In this document: in pieces, positions 15,791-24,793 of the stretch
Layout: each line of letters starts with the position of its first letter
How positions within the stretch are numbered: position 1 is the stretch's first letter
Notes under the pieces: model-generated
Database searches by the model: none
What the model saw: the letters and a program-made list of their open reading frames with translations, nothing else
What the model was told of the DNA's origin: nothing
Source: Streptococcus mitis
GTDB lineage: Bacteria > Bacillota > Bacilli > Lactobacillales > Streptococcaceae
DNA length: 64,000 nt
Reading direction: 5' to 3'
Assembly: GCA_001914195.1 (NCBI GenBank)
Contig: MKYF01000016.1
Location: 5,614 to 69,613 of the forward strand
Program-made: the position numbers and the translations under genes

Positions 15791-15847
15791 GTTAACCTCT
15801 TTTCTAATGTATAGTAACAATTATACTCGTAGGAGAAATATTGTCAA
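15791..15847 (-). promoter_or_regulatory. bioY promoter with BirA-like operator
   Basis: On the minus strand TTGACA (15847-15842), 16-base spacer, TATAAT (15825-15820). Overlapping it is TTGTTACT (15820-15813), 16 bases, then GTTAAC (15796-15791), preceded by GAG; this fits the Firmicute BirA operator TTGTTAAC-N15/16-GTTAACAA with three mismatches. Biotin-dependent repression of bioY is the inference. Confidence 0.6.
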
Positions 15848-15991
15848 CCGATTTTTAAGAACAAGGTAACAAATACTGTAACAGCCGATTTGATTGACAA
15901 GAGAAATTTGATAATTGTTTTTTATCGATTTGTAAATCAGTTTTATATATAGATAATCCCATTTTATACATAAAAAATATACTATAAATAC

Positions 15992-16020
15992 TTGACAAAC
16001 TAAAAAATAAGTATTACAAT
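15992..16020 (+). promoter_or_regulatory. Promoter of the lactococcin-972-type locus
   Basis: TTGACA (15992-15997), 17-base spacer, TACAAT (16015-16020). It lies 56 bases before the 13-codon frame. Confidence 0.75.
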
Positions 16021-16075
16021 CACAAATATAAACGGATACATCTAGATATGTTCAATTTTAAAAGGAGGGGTAGTT

Positions 16076-16117
16076 ATGAGATATTTTAACGACTCTAGAT
16101 ACCGTAACGGTGATTAA
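16076..16117 (+). CDS. 13-codon leader frame (MRYFNDSRYRNGD)
   Basis: An ATG preceded by AAAAGGAGGGG, the best ribosome binding site in the locus, starts a 13-codon frame ending in TAA. It lies 56 bases behind a near-consensus promoter and 100 bases ahead of the bacteriocin gene. It is too short and too charged for a secreted peptide with a signal. It might be a translational leader or a short regulatory peptide; no homologue is known to me. Confidence 0.45.
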   Translation: MRYFNDSRYRNGD

Positions 16118-16217
16118 AAACCTAAATATAATCAATTCATGTTAAAGTAATATGGAGGGACTAAAAAGGGACTATTATTTAATCTTCATCAAATATTTAA
16201 CTTCAAGGAGAAGTAAA

Positions 16218-16555
16218 ATGAAAAAAGAATTAACAAGAAAGCATCTGTTTTTCTAGTCGCAAGTGTTTTAAGTTTTGGATTTGCTACTACAGCTAGTGTC
16301 GTTAACGCAGTAACGGCACACCCTGCTCCGAGTCCCATTATTGATGTATGGGAATATGGTGTAAATGATAACTCTGGTTATTCGAATTACTTTGTTAGTT
16401 CTCCAGATAATATTGGTTCAAAATCTTCAGTAACGAATTTTTGGGGAACAGTTAAAGCTCAGGATAAACAAGATTATGGATGGGCATATTCAAGTGCTAC
16501 AAAATCTTGGAGCGATGTTCGATTAAATGCATATTGGGATTATTATAGATTTTAA
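16218..16555 (+). pseudogene. Lactococcin-972-family bacteriocin gene, frameshifted in an A-run
   Basis: ATG at 16218, with GGAG upstream, opens a frame that stops after 12 codons (TAG at 16254). One more A in the six-A run at 16221-16226 would instead give MKKRINKKASVFLVAS, a signal peptide ending SVVNA, and a mature part with YSNYFVSSPD, VTNFWGTV and a C-terminus YWDYYRF. That is the Lcn972 pattern (secreted by Sec, aromatic-rich, blocks septum formation via lipid II in lactococci). No in-frame start precedes the mature frame: a TAA lies directly upstream. Either the gene is off by slippage, or this is a sequence error in the run. Confidence 0.8.
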
Positions 16556-16570
16556 AAATAATTTATGAAA

Positions 16571-16604
16571 ACAAGAGACCCAATTATAAAATAGGGTCTC
16601 TTGT
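16571..16604 (+). terminator. Hairpin after the bacteriocin gene
   Basis: ACAAGAGACCC (16571-16581) and GGGTCTCTTGT (16594-16604) are perfect complements around a 12-base loop. No T tract follows, so it may be an attenuator or an mRNA-stability element that lets the peptide be made in excess over the membrane proteins downstream. Confidence 0.65.
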
Positions 16605-16620
16605 AATATGGTAATTGCTT

Positions 16621-18603
16621 ATGAAATTAAAATTATGTATCATTGGATTCTTCTTCTGTTTGATTGCTGCAATTGGTTGGGTCACTATTAGCGATACAGA
16701 AATGCCCATACCTTTACCAATTGATGGTGCTTTTTCTATTCAAGGAAAAAGCAATCTTTCAAATAACGAAATATACGAAATGGTTCGTGATTTATCAAAA
16801 TCGGAAAAGGTTACCATTTACAAGCCCATCGTTCAGAGTTCGGGTCAGTTGAGGTATGTAAATTTTGATGATGTAAATAATGAACAATTAAAGTCAACAC
16901 CAATAATAGGGATGTATTACACCCTTGGGAAAATGGATATAGATAGTTTGAAACCACTTACGATGACGGGGTTGCAAACAGTATATATGGCTTATCCTTG
17001 GTATATAGGAGGAATCTTACAATTTACTGGAACTTTAAGAATACTGTTAATGGGTTCAATTTACTTAACTTTATTAGTTGTGTTATTTGTTGTTAGAACG
17101 AAGCAGATTAAAGAAGGAGTGATACGACGTTCTTTGGGATTGCCTGTATACGATCTAAGAAGAGATTATGGTATTTCTCTTATTTTTGAACTGATTATGA
17201 TGGCTTTATTGATGATTTCTTACAGTTCTTTTTTGGGAAATGGTTTCTTCACCTATAGTTCTAAGTTATTTTTCTCTCTGATTTTAACGAATTTTATACT
17301 ATTTCAAATCATTGATCTCATCACCTTTGTTTTATTTTGGTTGACGATTCAGGTTGAAAAGCCTATTGAAATTATTAAAAACAAGGCAAAAAATAAACTT
17401 ATTTTTGTCGTATGGCTTGCCATTATTTCGATTATTATCCTTATCTCAGGAGTTTTTTTACAAGAAACAAAGAGTAGTCAATCCAGTATTAACATTCAGA
17501 TACAGAATTTAGTACCATGGGACACAGTAAAAGACTGGAGAAGGATTGAGTTCCTTGGAATTGAAAGTAACTCTACTAAAAATGGAGAAGTTAATGATTC
17601 GGATGGTCAGTATCTACAGATAGCTGCTTCCTTAAAAAACTTAGATTATTTATATATAGATCGATCCTCAGCATATGTTCCAGATTTCATGAAAACTTCA
17701 CATGTTATGGAAAATTTTTCTAAACAATTAGAAAATGACGGAATAACGAATCCAGAAATAAATAAAGAGTTGATTTATATCAATCAAACAGGTGCTAACC
17801 TACAAAATAAAGTGAATGGAACAAACTATCATCTTTTAGATAATAAGATAGCAACCATTTATATTCCTGAGAAATGGAAAGAAAATCAGAAATCTATTGA
17901 GAATACAGTTGTAGCAGAACAATTTATTGGAACAAACTATACAAAAGAAGAAATTGCAGTACAAATAATTCCTGATGGTGATAAAATTTTTTATTTCAAT
18001 GAAGATGCTGATGATAATCATAAAATGAAAGAGCTTTTACCAATGGCAAGTGTAGCAGATAGCACAGATAACATTGTTGTTGTGTTAGATACGGACAAAA
18101 TGATTGAAAACAACAAGTTTTCTTTGGCTAGTAATATAACAACTAAGTCTCTTTTTAGTCCTGAGGCGGTAAATAAAATAAATGAAATGGCTACCCAGTT
18201 GAATGTTTCAATGAATCCAGTAGATGTTTACCAAATTGTGAAATTAAAGATCCAGTCCTTAGAGCACCAAATTCTACTTTCACAAATTTTGCAGAAGATA
18301 ATTTACAGTATTGTCTTTATACTCATTTATCAATATGTCCAACTTTATATTACCCTAAAACAGAATGAATATGTGAAGAAAATCATTTTAGGTCTGTCAA
18401 AAACATATATAGCAATTTCAAGTCTCAAGTATTTTATGATGACTATTACAATCGTTATCCTATTTACATTTCTTATGACAGGTCAAATAGAGTTGCTATA
18501 TATTGGTCTTGCTTCTCTGCTCGTTTTGATGTTGTCAATAATCATGAGTTTTAGAAAATTATCTGAAAGCTACACTAAAATTTTAAAAGGAGATGAAACA
18601 TGA
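16621..18603 (+). CDS. Bacteriocin-associated integral membrane protein (Lcn972 immunity/export type)
   Basis: About 660 aa with an N-terminal membrane segment (residues 2-22), a cluster of four to five segments around 125-280, a large outside domain (about 285-560) and four C-terminal segments. This is the layout of the DUF1430/seven-TM 'bacteriocin-associated' family found with lactococcin-972 genes, where it acts with the following ATPase in immunity or export. The nearest good start is the ATG at 16621; a TTG two codons earlier is possible and neither has a strong ribosome binding site. It overlaps the ATPase gene by 4 bases. Confidence 0.82.
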   Translation: MKLKLCIIGFFFCLIAAIGWVTISDTEMPIPLPIDGAFSIQGKSNLSNNEIYEMVRDLSKSEKVTIYKPIVQSSGQLRYVNFDDVNNEQLKSTPIIGMYYTLGKMDIDSLKPLTMTGLQTVYMAYPWYIGGILQFTGTLRILLMGSIYLTLLVVLFVVRTKQIKEGVIRRSLGLPVYDLRRDYGISLIFELIMMALLMISYSSFLGNGFFTYSSKLFFSLILTNFILFQIIDLITFVLFWLTIQVEKPIEIIKNKAKNKLIFVVWLAIISIIILISGVFLQETKSSQSSINIQIQNLVPWDTVKDWRRIEFLGIESNSTKNGEVNDSDGQYLQIAASLKNLDYLYIDRSSAYVPDFMKTSHVMENFSKQLENDGITNPEINKELIYINQTGANLQNKVNGTNYHLLDNKIATIYIPEKWKENQKSIENTVVAEQFIGTNYTKEEIAVQIIPDGDKIFYFNEDADDNHKMKELLPMASVADSTDNIVVVLDTDKMIENNKFSLASNITTKSLFSPEAVNKINEMATQLNVSMNPVDVYQIVKLKIQSLEHQILLSQILQKIIYSIVFILIYQYVQLYITLKQNEYVKKIILGLSKTYIAISSLKYFMMTITIVILFTFLMTGQIELLYIGLASLLVLMLSIIMSFRKLSESYTKILKGDET

Positions 18604-19223
18604 CAATTGACCTTTTGAACGTTTCAAAAAGTTTCGGCTCAAAAAAGATCTTTACAGACTTAAATTTAAAATTTGAATCTGGAAAAAGTTATGCATTGAT
18701 TGGAGGTTCTGGCTCTGGTAAAAGTACCCTTCTTAATATTATAGGAAGATTAGAAAAAATTGACAGTGGGAATGTTTTAGTTGATAAACAAGATATTTGG
18801 AAGATAAAAGAAAGAACTTTTTTTAAAAATACTGTTGGATATGTATTTCAGAATTATTCTTTAATAGATAACAAAACAGTATATGATAATTTGAAACTTA
18901 TCACTAAAGACAAAAAAACAATAACTGATGTACTTGAAAAAGTAGGACTGTCAAGTGACTATTTACATCAAAAAATATATGAATTGTCTGGAGGGCAGGC
19001 TCAACGTGTAGCTATTGCCAGAATGTTAATGAAACCACGTAAAATTATCTTAGCAGATGAGCCTACAGGAGCTTTAGATGGTGAGATTGGAAAAGAAATT
19101 ATTCGTTTATTATTGAATGAAAGAGATGAAGATAAATATGTCATTATAGCGACGCATGATCCAGCTGTCTATAACGAAGTTGATGTGATCATTGATATGA
19201 AAGATATAGGGGATAATGTATGA
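18600..19223 (+). CDS. ATPase of the Lcn972-type ABC transporter
   Basis: 207 aa, single ABC domain: Walker A GGSGSGKST, Q-loop FQNYSL, signature LSGGQAQR, Walker B ILADEPTGALD, H-loop THD. It is short, as in the putative Lcn972 bacteriocin-export/immunity ATPases. ATGA overlaps join it to both neighbours, so the three genes form one tightly coupled unit. Confidence 0.9.
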   Translation: MTIDLLNVSKSFGSKKIFTDLNLKFESGKSYALIGGSGSGKSTLLNIIGRLEKIDSGNVLVDKQDIWKIKERTFFKNTVGYVFQNYSLIDNKTVYDNLKLITKDKKTITDVLEKVGLSSDYLHQKIYELSGGQAQRVAIARMLMKPRKIILADEPTGALDGEIGKEIIRLLLNERDEDKYVIIATHDPAVYNEVDVIIDMKDIGDNV

Positions 19224-19720
19224 AAAAGATAATTTATATTGCTTTGATCTTTGTAGCTGGGTTACTTGCCTTCTTCTTTTTTGGAAAACAAATGATTACA
19301 AAAGAAAATATCAATAAGCCAACGGTAGAGTTAATAGTCTATACGCTTTCTTCTAGTGATACAGAAAAATGGAATAAAGTGAAACAAGTAGAAACGGAAG
19401 AAGCTACATATATCATAACTGTGAAAGAAGTAGCGTCTTCAGAAGAAGTATTTTCAAACATCATTGCAAATGGAGCTGCTGCGGGGTTCGGAGTTCGTGA
19501 AGAAGAAGTGAAGCAATTTAATAATAATTTAGGAGACACTATTGAGGACTCTAAGCATAATAAACTCATTGGAATAGAATTTTTTACTTTTTCTAATGCT
19601 GACGAGGGATTTGTAGTAGCAAATTTTGACTACGGTAGTGAAGAGTTGAATTCTCAGAAAAAAGATATGAAAGAGTTATATAAAAAAATATATGAATCTT
19701 TTAAAGAAAAGAAAAAATGA
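19220..19720 (+). CDS. Membrane-anchored protein of the Lcn972-type locus, function unknown
   Basis: 166 aa: an N-terminal membrane segment (about residues 4-21, IYIALIFVAGLLAFFFFG) and a soluble, mixed alpha/beta outer part ending in a Lys-rich tail (ESFKEKKK). It has no cysteine, so it is not a lipoprotein. It overlaps the ATPase gene by 4 bases, which ties it to the transporter; an immunity or adaptor role is possible. I do not recognise the family. Confidence 0.6.
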   Translation: MKKIIYIALIFVAGLLAFFFFGKQMITKENINKPTVELIVYTLSSSDTEKWNKVKQVETEEATYIITVKEVASSEEVFSNIIANGAAAGFGVREEEVKQFNNNLGDTIEDSKHNKLIGIEFFTFSNADEGFVVANFDYGSEELNSQKKDMKELYKKIYESFKEKKK

Positions 19721-19810
19721 TTGTGTTATAATCCTTATATTTTGTTATGGTTTGTTAATTGATTTTTGCATATCTTATTTCAACATACTATAAAATAAAA
19801 CATAAGAAAA

Positions 19811-19845
19811 CGAGTATCTCCAACTACGGCAATACTCGATTTTTG
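19811..19845 (+). terminator. Terminator of the Lcn972-type locus
   Basis: CGAGTAT and ATACTCG pair around CTCCAACTACGGCA, followed by ATTTTTG. It also lies just beyond the gor stop and may work for both. Confidence 0.75.
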
Positions 19846-19885
19846 ATATTTAGAAGTGTTTTTTGCTCTGCTTCTTTTGTTTCGA

Positions 19886-21232
19886 TTAACGCATGGTTAC
19901 AAATTCTTCAGACGCAGTTGGGTGAATTGCCACAGTTGCATCAAAGTCTGCCTTGGTTGCTCCCATTTTGATAGCAACGGCAAATCCTTGGATCATTTCA
20001 TCAACACCGTAGCCAATTCCATGAAGTCCGACAACTTTTTCTTCTGAACCAGCTGTTATCAATTTGAAACGAGTTTCTTGACGGTTGTAAGTGCAAGCAG
20101 AGTACATAGAAGTAAAGCTTGATTTGTAAACCTTGATTTGATCTTGACCGTATTCTTTAATAGCTTGCTCTTCTGTCAAACCAACAGTTCCGATAGCAGG
20201 GTGTGAAAAGACAACGGTTGGAATAGTTGAGTAGTCCATTTTTGCAGTTGTTTTGCCGTTAAAGAGACGTTCAGATAGGGTACGCCCAGCCTTGATAGCA
20301 ACTGGAGTCAGTTCCTTTTCACCTGTTACATCACCTAGAGCATAGATTCCCTCAACAACAGTATTTTGGTATTCATCTACTTGGATAAAGCCACGTTCGT
20401 TCAGAGTCACCCCAGCTTTTTCAAGTTGCAAGCTCTTAACGTTTGGACGGCGGCCTGTAGCCCAGATAACTTGGCTAGCTGTGTGACTAGTACCATCTTC
20501 GAAATGAATGGTAATGCCTTCAGCAGTTTTTTCTAACTTGACAGGGACTTTGTGAGTATGAAGTGGTAAGTTTGTTCTTTCCATTTCCTTGACCAAACCT
20601 TCAACGATGTAAGAATCAAAACCACGTAAAGGACGATCGCGGCGAACAAAGAGGTCTGTCTTGACACCAAAGGTGTGGAGTACGCCAGCCAATTCAACGG
20701 CAATATAACCAGCGCCTAGAATTGCAACTGACTCTGGCAATTCTTCCCAAGCAAATACATCATCAGAAGAGCCACCTAGTTCAGCACCAGGAACGTCTGG
20801 AATACTTGGATGGGCACCAGTAGCAATCACGATATGTTTAGCACGAATCAGTTCACCATTTACGCTAACAGTATGAGAATCTACAAATTCAGCATGACCT
20901 TCAATCAAGTCTACTCCGTTGCGTTTAAAACTGCCATCATAAGAAGAACGAGCGCGATCAATGTAGGCTTCACGATTGCGACGTAGGGTTGCAAAGTCAA
21001 AGTTAAGATCAGTAGTCTTAAAGCCGTAGTCTTCTCCAAATTGATGGAAAGTCTCAGCGATTTGCGCCCCGTACCACATGATTTTTTTAGGAACACAGCC
21101 GACATTGACGCAAGTTCCACCTAGTTTCTTTTCCTCAATAACGGCCGCTTTGGCTCCGTGTTCACCAGCACGGTTCATGGTAGCAATTCCTCCGCTACCT
21201 CCACCGATAGCAATGATATCGTATTCTCTCAT
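19886..21232 (-). CDS. gor: Glutathione-disulfide reductase
   Basis: FAD enzyme reducing GSSG with NADPH; streptococci of this group import glutathione and use it against oxidative stress. 448 aa: GGGSGG near the start, the redox pair C41-V-N-V-G-C46 in GGTCVNVGCVPKK, an NADPH Rossmann site GAGYIAVELAG followed by arginines (VRRDRPLR), and a C-terminal HPTASEE with the catalytic His-Glu. It is transcribed alone, away from the efflux operon. Confidence 0.95.
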   Translation of the reverse strand: MREYDIIAIGGGSGGIATMNRAGEHGAKAAVIEEKKLGGTCVNVGCVPKKIMWYGAQIAETFHQFGEDYGFKTTDLNFDFATLRRNREAYIDRARSSYDGSFKRNGVDLIEGHAEFVDSHTVSVNGELIRAKHIVIATGAHPSIPDVPGAELGGSSDDVFAWEELPESVAILGAGYIAVELAGVLHTFGVKTDLFVRRDRPLRGFDSYIVEGLVKEMERTNLPLHTHKVPVKLEKTAEGITIHFEDGTSHTASQVIWATGRRPNVKSLQLEKAGVTLNERGFIQVDEYQNTVVEGIYALGDVTGEKELTPVAIKAGRTLSERLFNGKTTAKMDYSTIPTVVFSHPAIGTVGLTEEQAIKEYGQDQIKVYKSSFTSMYSACTYNRQETRFKLITAGSEEKVVGLHGIGYGVDEMIQGFAVAIKMGATKADFDATVAIHPTASEEFVTMR

Positions 21233-21524
21233 TGAAAACTCCTTTGTACTCTTTTAAATAGTAGAGTGTCATTTTTTGATAGTCATATTCTATCTTTTTT
21301 TTTATCTGATTGCAAAAATCTGCTACGTTCAAAAAAATTAAAGAAAAGGCTTGCAAAAAAGAAAAATAAAGTGTATTATATAACTAGTACAACGATTGTA
21401 AAATAAATTCCGAACAATAATTAAATCCTGAAATGTCATTATTTCGTTCTGAAATGTTATTGTTTCAAATTGATAATTTTTGTATAATATTGTTAAGAAC
21501 TTTAAATCAAAAAGGAGTTTCATT

Positions 21525-22724
21525 ATGAAAAAGAATGGTAAAGCTAAAAAGTGGCAATTGTATGCAGCAATTGGTGCTGCAAGTGTAGTTGTATTGGGTG
21601 CTGGGGGCATTTTGCTCTTTAGACAACCTTCTCAGACTGCTGTAAAAGATGAGGCTACTCATCTTGTTGTTGCTAAGGAAGGAAGCGTGGCATCCTCTGT
21701 TTTATTATCAGGGACAGTAACGGCAAAAAATGAACAATATGTTTATTTTGATGCTAGTAAGGGAGATTTAGATGAAATCCTTGTTTCTGTGGGTGATAAG
21801 GTTAGTGAAGGACAGGCTTTAGTTAAGTACAGTAGTTCAGAAGCCCAGGCGGCCTATGATTCAGCGAGTCGAGCAGTTGCTAAGGCAGATCGTCATATCA
21901 ACGAACTCAACCAAGCGCGAAATGAAGCCGCTTCAGCTCCCCAGTTACCAGTACCAGCAGGAGGCGAAGGAGCTGCAGCGCAAACTCCAGCTCCAGTCGC
22001 AGGAAATTCGGTATCCTCTATTGATGCACAACTAGGTGATGCTCGTGATGCTCGTGCAGATGCAGCAGCGCAATTAAGCAAGGCTCAAAGTCAGTTGGAT
22101 GCCATGACGGTTCTCAGTACCTTAGAGGGAACTGTGGTCGAAGTCAACCGTAATGTTTCTAAATCTCCAACTGGAGCTAGCCAGGTGGTAGTTCATGTCG
22201 TTAGCAATGAAAACTTGCAAGTTAAGGGTGAACTATCTGAATATAACCTTGCCAACCTCTCTGTAGGACAAGAAGTAACCTTTACTTCTAAAGTTTACCA
22301 AGATAAGAGCTGGACTGGTAAGATTAGCTACATTTCGGACTACCCTAAAAACAATGGTGAAGCAGCAAGTGCAGCTACTGCCACAGCAGGTGGTAATTCT
22401 GGTTCTAAATATCCATATACCATCGATGTTACAAGTGAAATCGGTGATTTGAAACAAGGATTCTCAGTAAGTGTTGAGGTCAAGAATAAGACTAAAGCTA
22501 TTTTGGTTCCTCTAACAAGTATTGTGACTGAAAATGATAAGAACTATGTCTGGGTGCTTGACGAGCAGAAAAAGGCCAAGAAAGTGGAAGTTGGTTTGGG
22601 CAATGCTGATGCAGACAACCAAGAAATCACTTCAGGTCTGACAAATGGAGTCAAGGTCATCAGTAACCCAACGTCTTCTCTAGAGGAAGGAAAAGAGGTG
22701 AAGGCTGATGAAGCAACTAATTAG
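21525..22724 (+). CDS. Efflux adaptor protein (MacA/HlyD family)
   Basis: 399 aa after choosing MKKNGKAKKWQ (AAAAAGGAG upstream) rather than an upstream in-frame ATG. One N-terminal membrane anchor (about 13-30), a lipoyl-like domain (YFDASKGDLDEILVSVGDKVSEGQALVKY), a coiled coil broken by an Ala/Pro/Gly-rich linker (about 140-175), and beta-barrel domains. It is the adaptor of a three-gene transporter with the ATPase and permease downstream (17-base overlap). In pneumococcus this system has been tied to antimicrobial-peptide tolerance. Confidence 0.88.
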   Translation: MKKNGKAKKWQLYAAIGAASVVVLGAGGILLFRQPSQTAVKDEATHLVVAKEGSVASSVLLSGTVTAKNEQYVYFDASKGDLDEILVSVGDKVSEGQALVKYSSSEAQAAYDSASRAVAKADRHINELNQARNEAASAPQLPVPAGGEGAAAQTPAPVAGNSVSSIDAQLGDARDARADAAAQLSKAQSQLDAMTVLSTLEGTVVEVNRNVSKSPTGASQVVVHVVSNENLQVKGELSEYNLANLSVGQEVTFTSKVYQDKSWTGKISYISDYPKNNGEAASAATATAGGNSGSKYPYTIDVTSEIGDLKQGFSVSVEVKNKTKAILVPLTSIVTENDKNYVWVLDEQKKAKKVEVGLGNADADNQEITSGLTNGVKVISNPTSSLEEGKEVKADEATN

Positions 22725-23409
22725 TCTAAAAAATATCTGCAGGAGTTACCGTAATGGTGACCAAGAACTGCAGGTTCTCAAAAATATCAACCTAGAAGTG
22801 AATGAGGGTGAATTTGTTGCCATCATGGGACCATCTGGTTCTGGTAAGTCCACTCTCATGAATACCATTGGCATGTTGGATACACCAAGTAGTGGAGAGT
22901 ATTATCTTGAAGGTCAAGAAGTGGCTGGACTTGGTGAAAAACAACTAGCCAAGGTCCGTAACCAACAAATCGGATTTGTTTTTCAGCAGTTCTTTCTTCT
23001 ATCCAAACTTAATGCTCTGCAAAATGTAGAATTGCCCTTGATTTACGCAGGAGTTTCGGCTTCAAAACGGCGCAAGTTAGCTGAGGAATATCTAGATAAG
23101 GTTGAATTGACAGAACGTAGTCATCATTTGCCTTCAGAATTATCTGGTGGTCAAAAGCAACGTGTGGCTATTGCGCGTGCCTTGGTAAACAATCCTTCTA
23201 TTATCCTAGCGGACGAACCGACAGGAGCCTTGGATACCAAAACAGGGAATCAAATTATGCAACTATTGGTTGACTTGAACAAAGAAGGAAAAACCATTAT
23301 CATGGTAACGCATGAGCCTGAAATAGCTGCTTATGCCAAACGCCAGATTGTCATTCGTGATGGAGTTATTTCATCTGATAGTGCTCAGTTAGAAAAGGAG
23401 GAAAACTAA
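22708..23409 (+). CDS. ATPase of MacB-type efflux system
   Basis: 233 aa: Walker A GPSGSGKST, Q-loop FQQFF, signature LSGGQKQR, Walker B LADEPTGALD, H-loop THE. MacB/LolD class by its GALDTKTG extension. It overlaps the adaptor gene and is followed by the permease after one base. Confidence 0.93.
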   Translation: MKQLISLKNICRSYRNGDQELQVLKNINLEVNEGEFVAIMGPSGSGKSTLMNTIGMLDTPSSGEYYLEGQEVAGLGEKQLAKVRNQQIGFVFQQFFLLSKLNALQNVELPLIYAGVSASKRRKLAEEYLDKVELTERSHHLPSELSGGQKQRVAIARALVNNPSIILADEPTGALDTKTGNQIMQLLVDLNKEGKTIIMVTHEPEIAAYAKRQIVIRDGVISSDSAQLEKEEN

Positions 23410-23410
23410 G

Positions 23411-24670
23411 ATGCAGAATCTGAAATTTGCCTTTTCATCTATTATGGCTCACAAGATGCGTTCTTTGCTTACCATGATTGGGATTATTATCGGTGTTTCA
23501 TCAGTTGTTGTGATTATGGCTCTGGGTGATTCCATGTCTCGACAGCTTAATAAAAACATGACCAGATCTCAGAAAAATATCAGTGTCTTTTTCTCTTCTA
23601 AAAAAAGTAAAGATGGATCTTTTACTCAGAAACAATCAGCTTTTACGGTTTCTGGAAAAGAAGAGGAAGTTCATGTTGAACCACCAAAACCGCAAGAATC
23701 TTGGGTCAAGGAGGCAGCCAAATTGAAGGGAGTGGATAATTACTATGTAACCAATTCAACGAACGCCATCTTGACTTATAAAGATAAAAAGGTTGAAAAT
23801 GCCAATTTGACAGGTGGAAACAGAACTTATATGGAGGCTGTTAACAATGAAATTCTTGCAGGTCGTAGTCTGAGAGAACAAGATTTCAAAGAATTTGCAA
23901 GTGTCATTTTGCTTGATGAAGAATTATCCATTAGTCTATTTGGATCTCCTCAAGAGGCTATTAACAAGGTTGTAGAAGTCAATGGTTTTAGTTATCGAGT
24001 CATTGGTGTTTATACTAGCCCAGAATCTAAAAATTCAAAAATGTATGGTCTTGGCGGCTTGCCTATTACCACAAATATCTCCCTTGCTGCGAATTTTAAT
24101 GTAGATGAAATTGCTAGTATTGTCTTTCGAGTAAATGACACAAGCTTGACTCAAACTCTGGGTCCAGAATTAGCACGAAAAATGACAGAGCTTGCTGGCT
24201 TGCAACAGGGAGAATATCAAGTAGCAGATGAGTCAGCTGCATTCGCAGAAATTCAACAATCGTTTAGTTTTATGACGACGATTATTAGTGCCATTGCAGG
24301 TATTTCCCTCTTTGTTGGAGGAACTGGTGTTATGAACATCATGCTGGTTTCGGTGACAGAGCGTACCCGTGAGATTGGTCTCCGTAAGGCTTTGGGTGCA
24401 ACTCGTGCCAATATTTTAATCCAGTTTTTGATTGAATCCATGATTTTGACTTTGTTAGGTGGATTAATTGGATTGACAATTGCAAGTGGTTTAACTGCCT
24501 TAGCAGGTTTGTTACTGCAAGGTTTGATTGCGGGTATAGAAGTTGGAGTATCAATTCCAGTTGCCCTATTTAGTCTTGCAGTTTCGGCTAGTGTGGGTAT
24601 CGTTTTTGGAGTCTTGCCAGCCAACAAGGCATCGAAACTTGATCCAATCGAAGCGCTTCGTTATGAATAA
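23411..24670 (+). CDS. MacB-type ABC permease
   Basis: 419 aa, membrane segment at 18-38, large outer domain (about 50-270), and three C-terminal segments with the FtsX-type motif MNIMLVSVTERTREIGLRKALGA, cited by its TERTREIG core. It forms the mechanotransmission permease with the two preceding proteins. Confidence 0.92.
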   Translation: MQNLKFAFSSIMAHKMRSLLTMIGIIIGVSSVVVIMALGDSMSRQLNKNMTRSQKNISVFFSSKKSKDGSFTQKQSAFTVSGKEEEVHVEPPKPQESWVKEAAKLKGVDNYYVTNSTNAILTYKDKKVENANLTGGNRTYMEAVNNEILAGRSLREQDFKEFASVILLDEELSISLFGSPQEAINKVVEVNGFSYRVIGVYTSPESKNSKMYGLGGLPITTNISLAANFNVDEIASIVFRVNDTSLTQTLGPELARKMTELAGLQQGEYQVADESAAFAEIQQSFSFMTTIISAIAGISLFVGGTGVMNIMLVSVTERTREIGLRKALGATRANILIQFLIESMILTLLGGLIGLTIASGLTALAGLLLQGLIAGIEVGVSIPVALFSLAVSASVGIVFGVLPANKASKLDPIEALRYE

Positions 24671-24793
24671 GATCAACAAGATGGACACTTGTCTATCTTG
24701 TTTTTGTATGGATTTCCCTATAGAAAATCCTTAAAAATGTGATATAATGAAGTGTTAGAAAAACAGGTTTCATTTGCCTGGAAAGGAAAAATT

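Noticed and set aside
16152..16256. An ATG at 16152 reading in frame into the bacteriocin start
   Set aside because: It only extends the out-of-frame short peptide and does not repair the frame of the mature bacteriocin.
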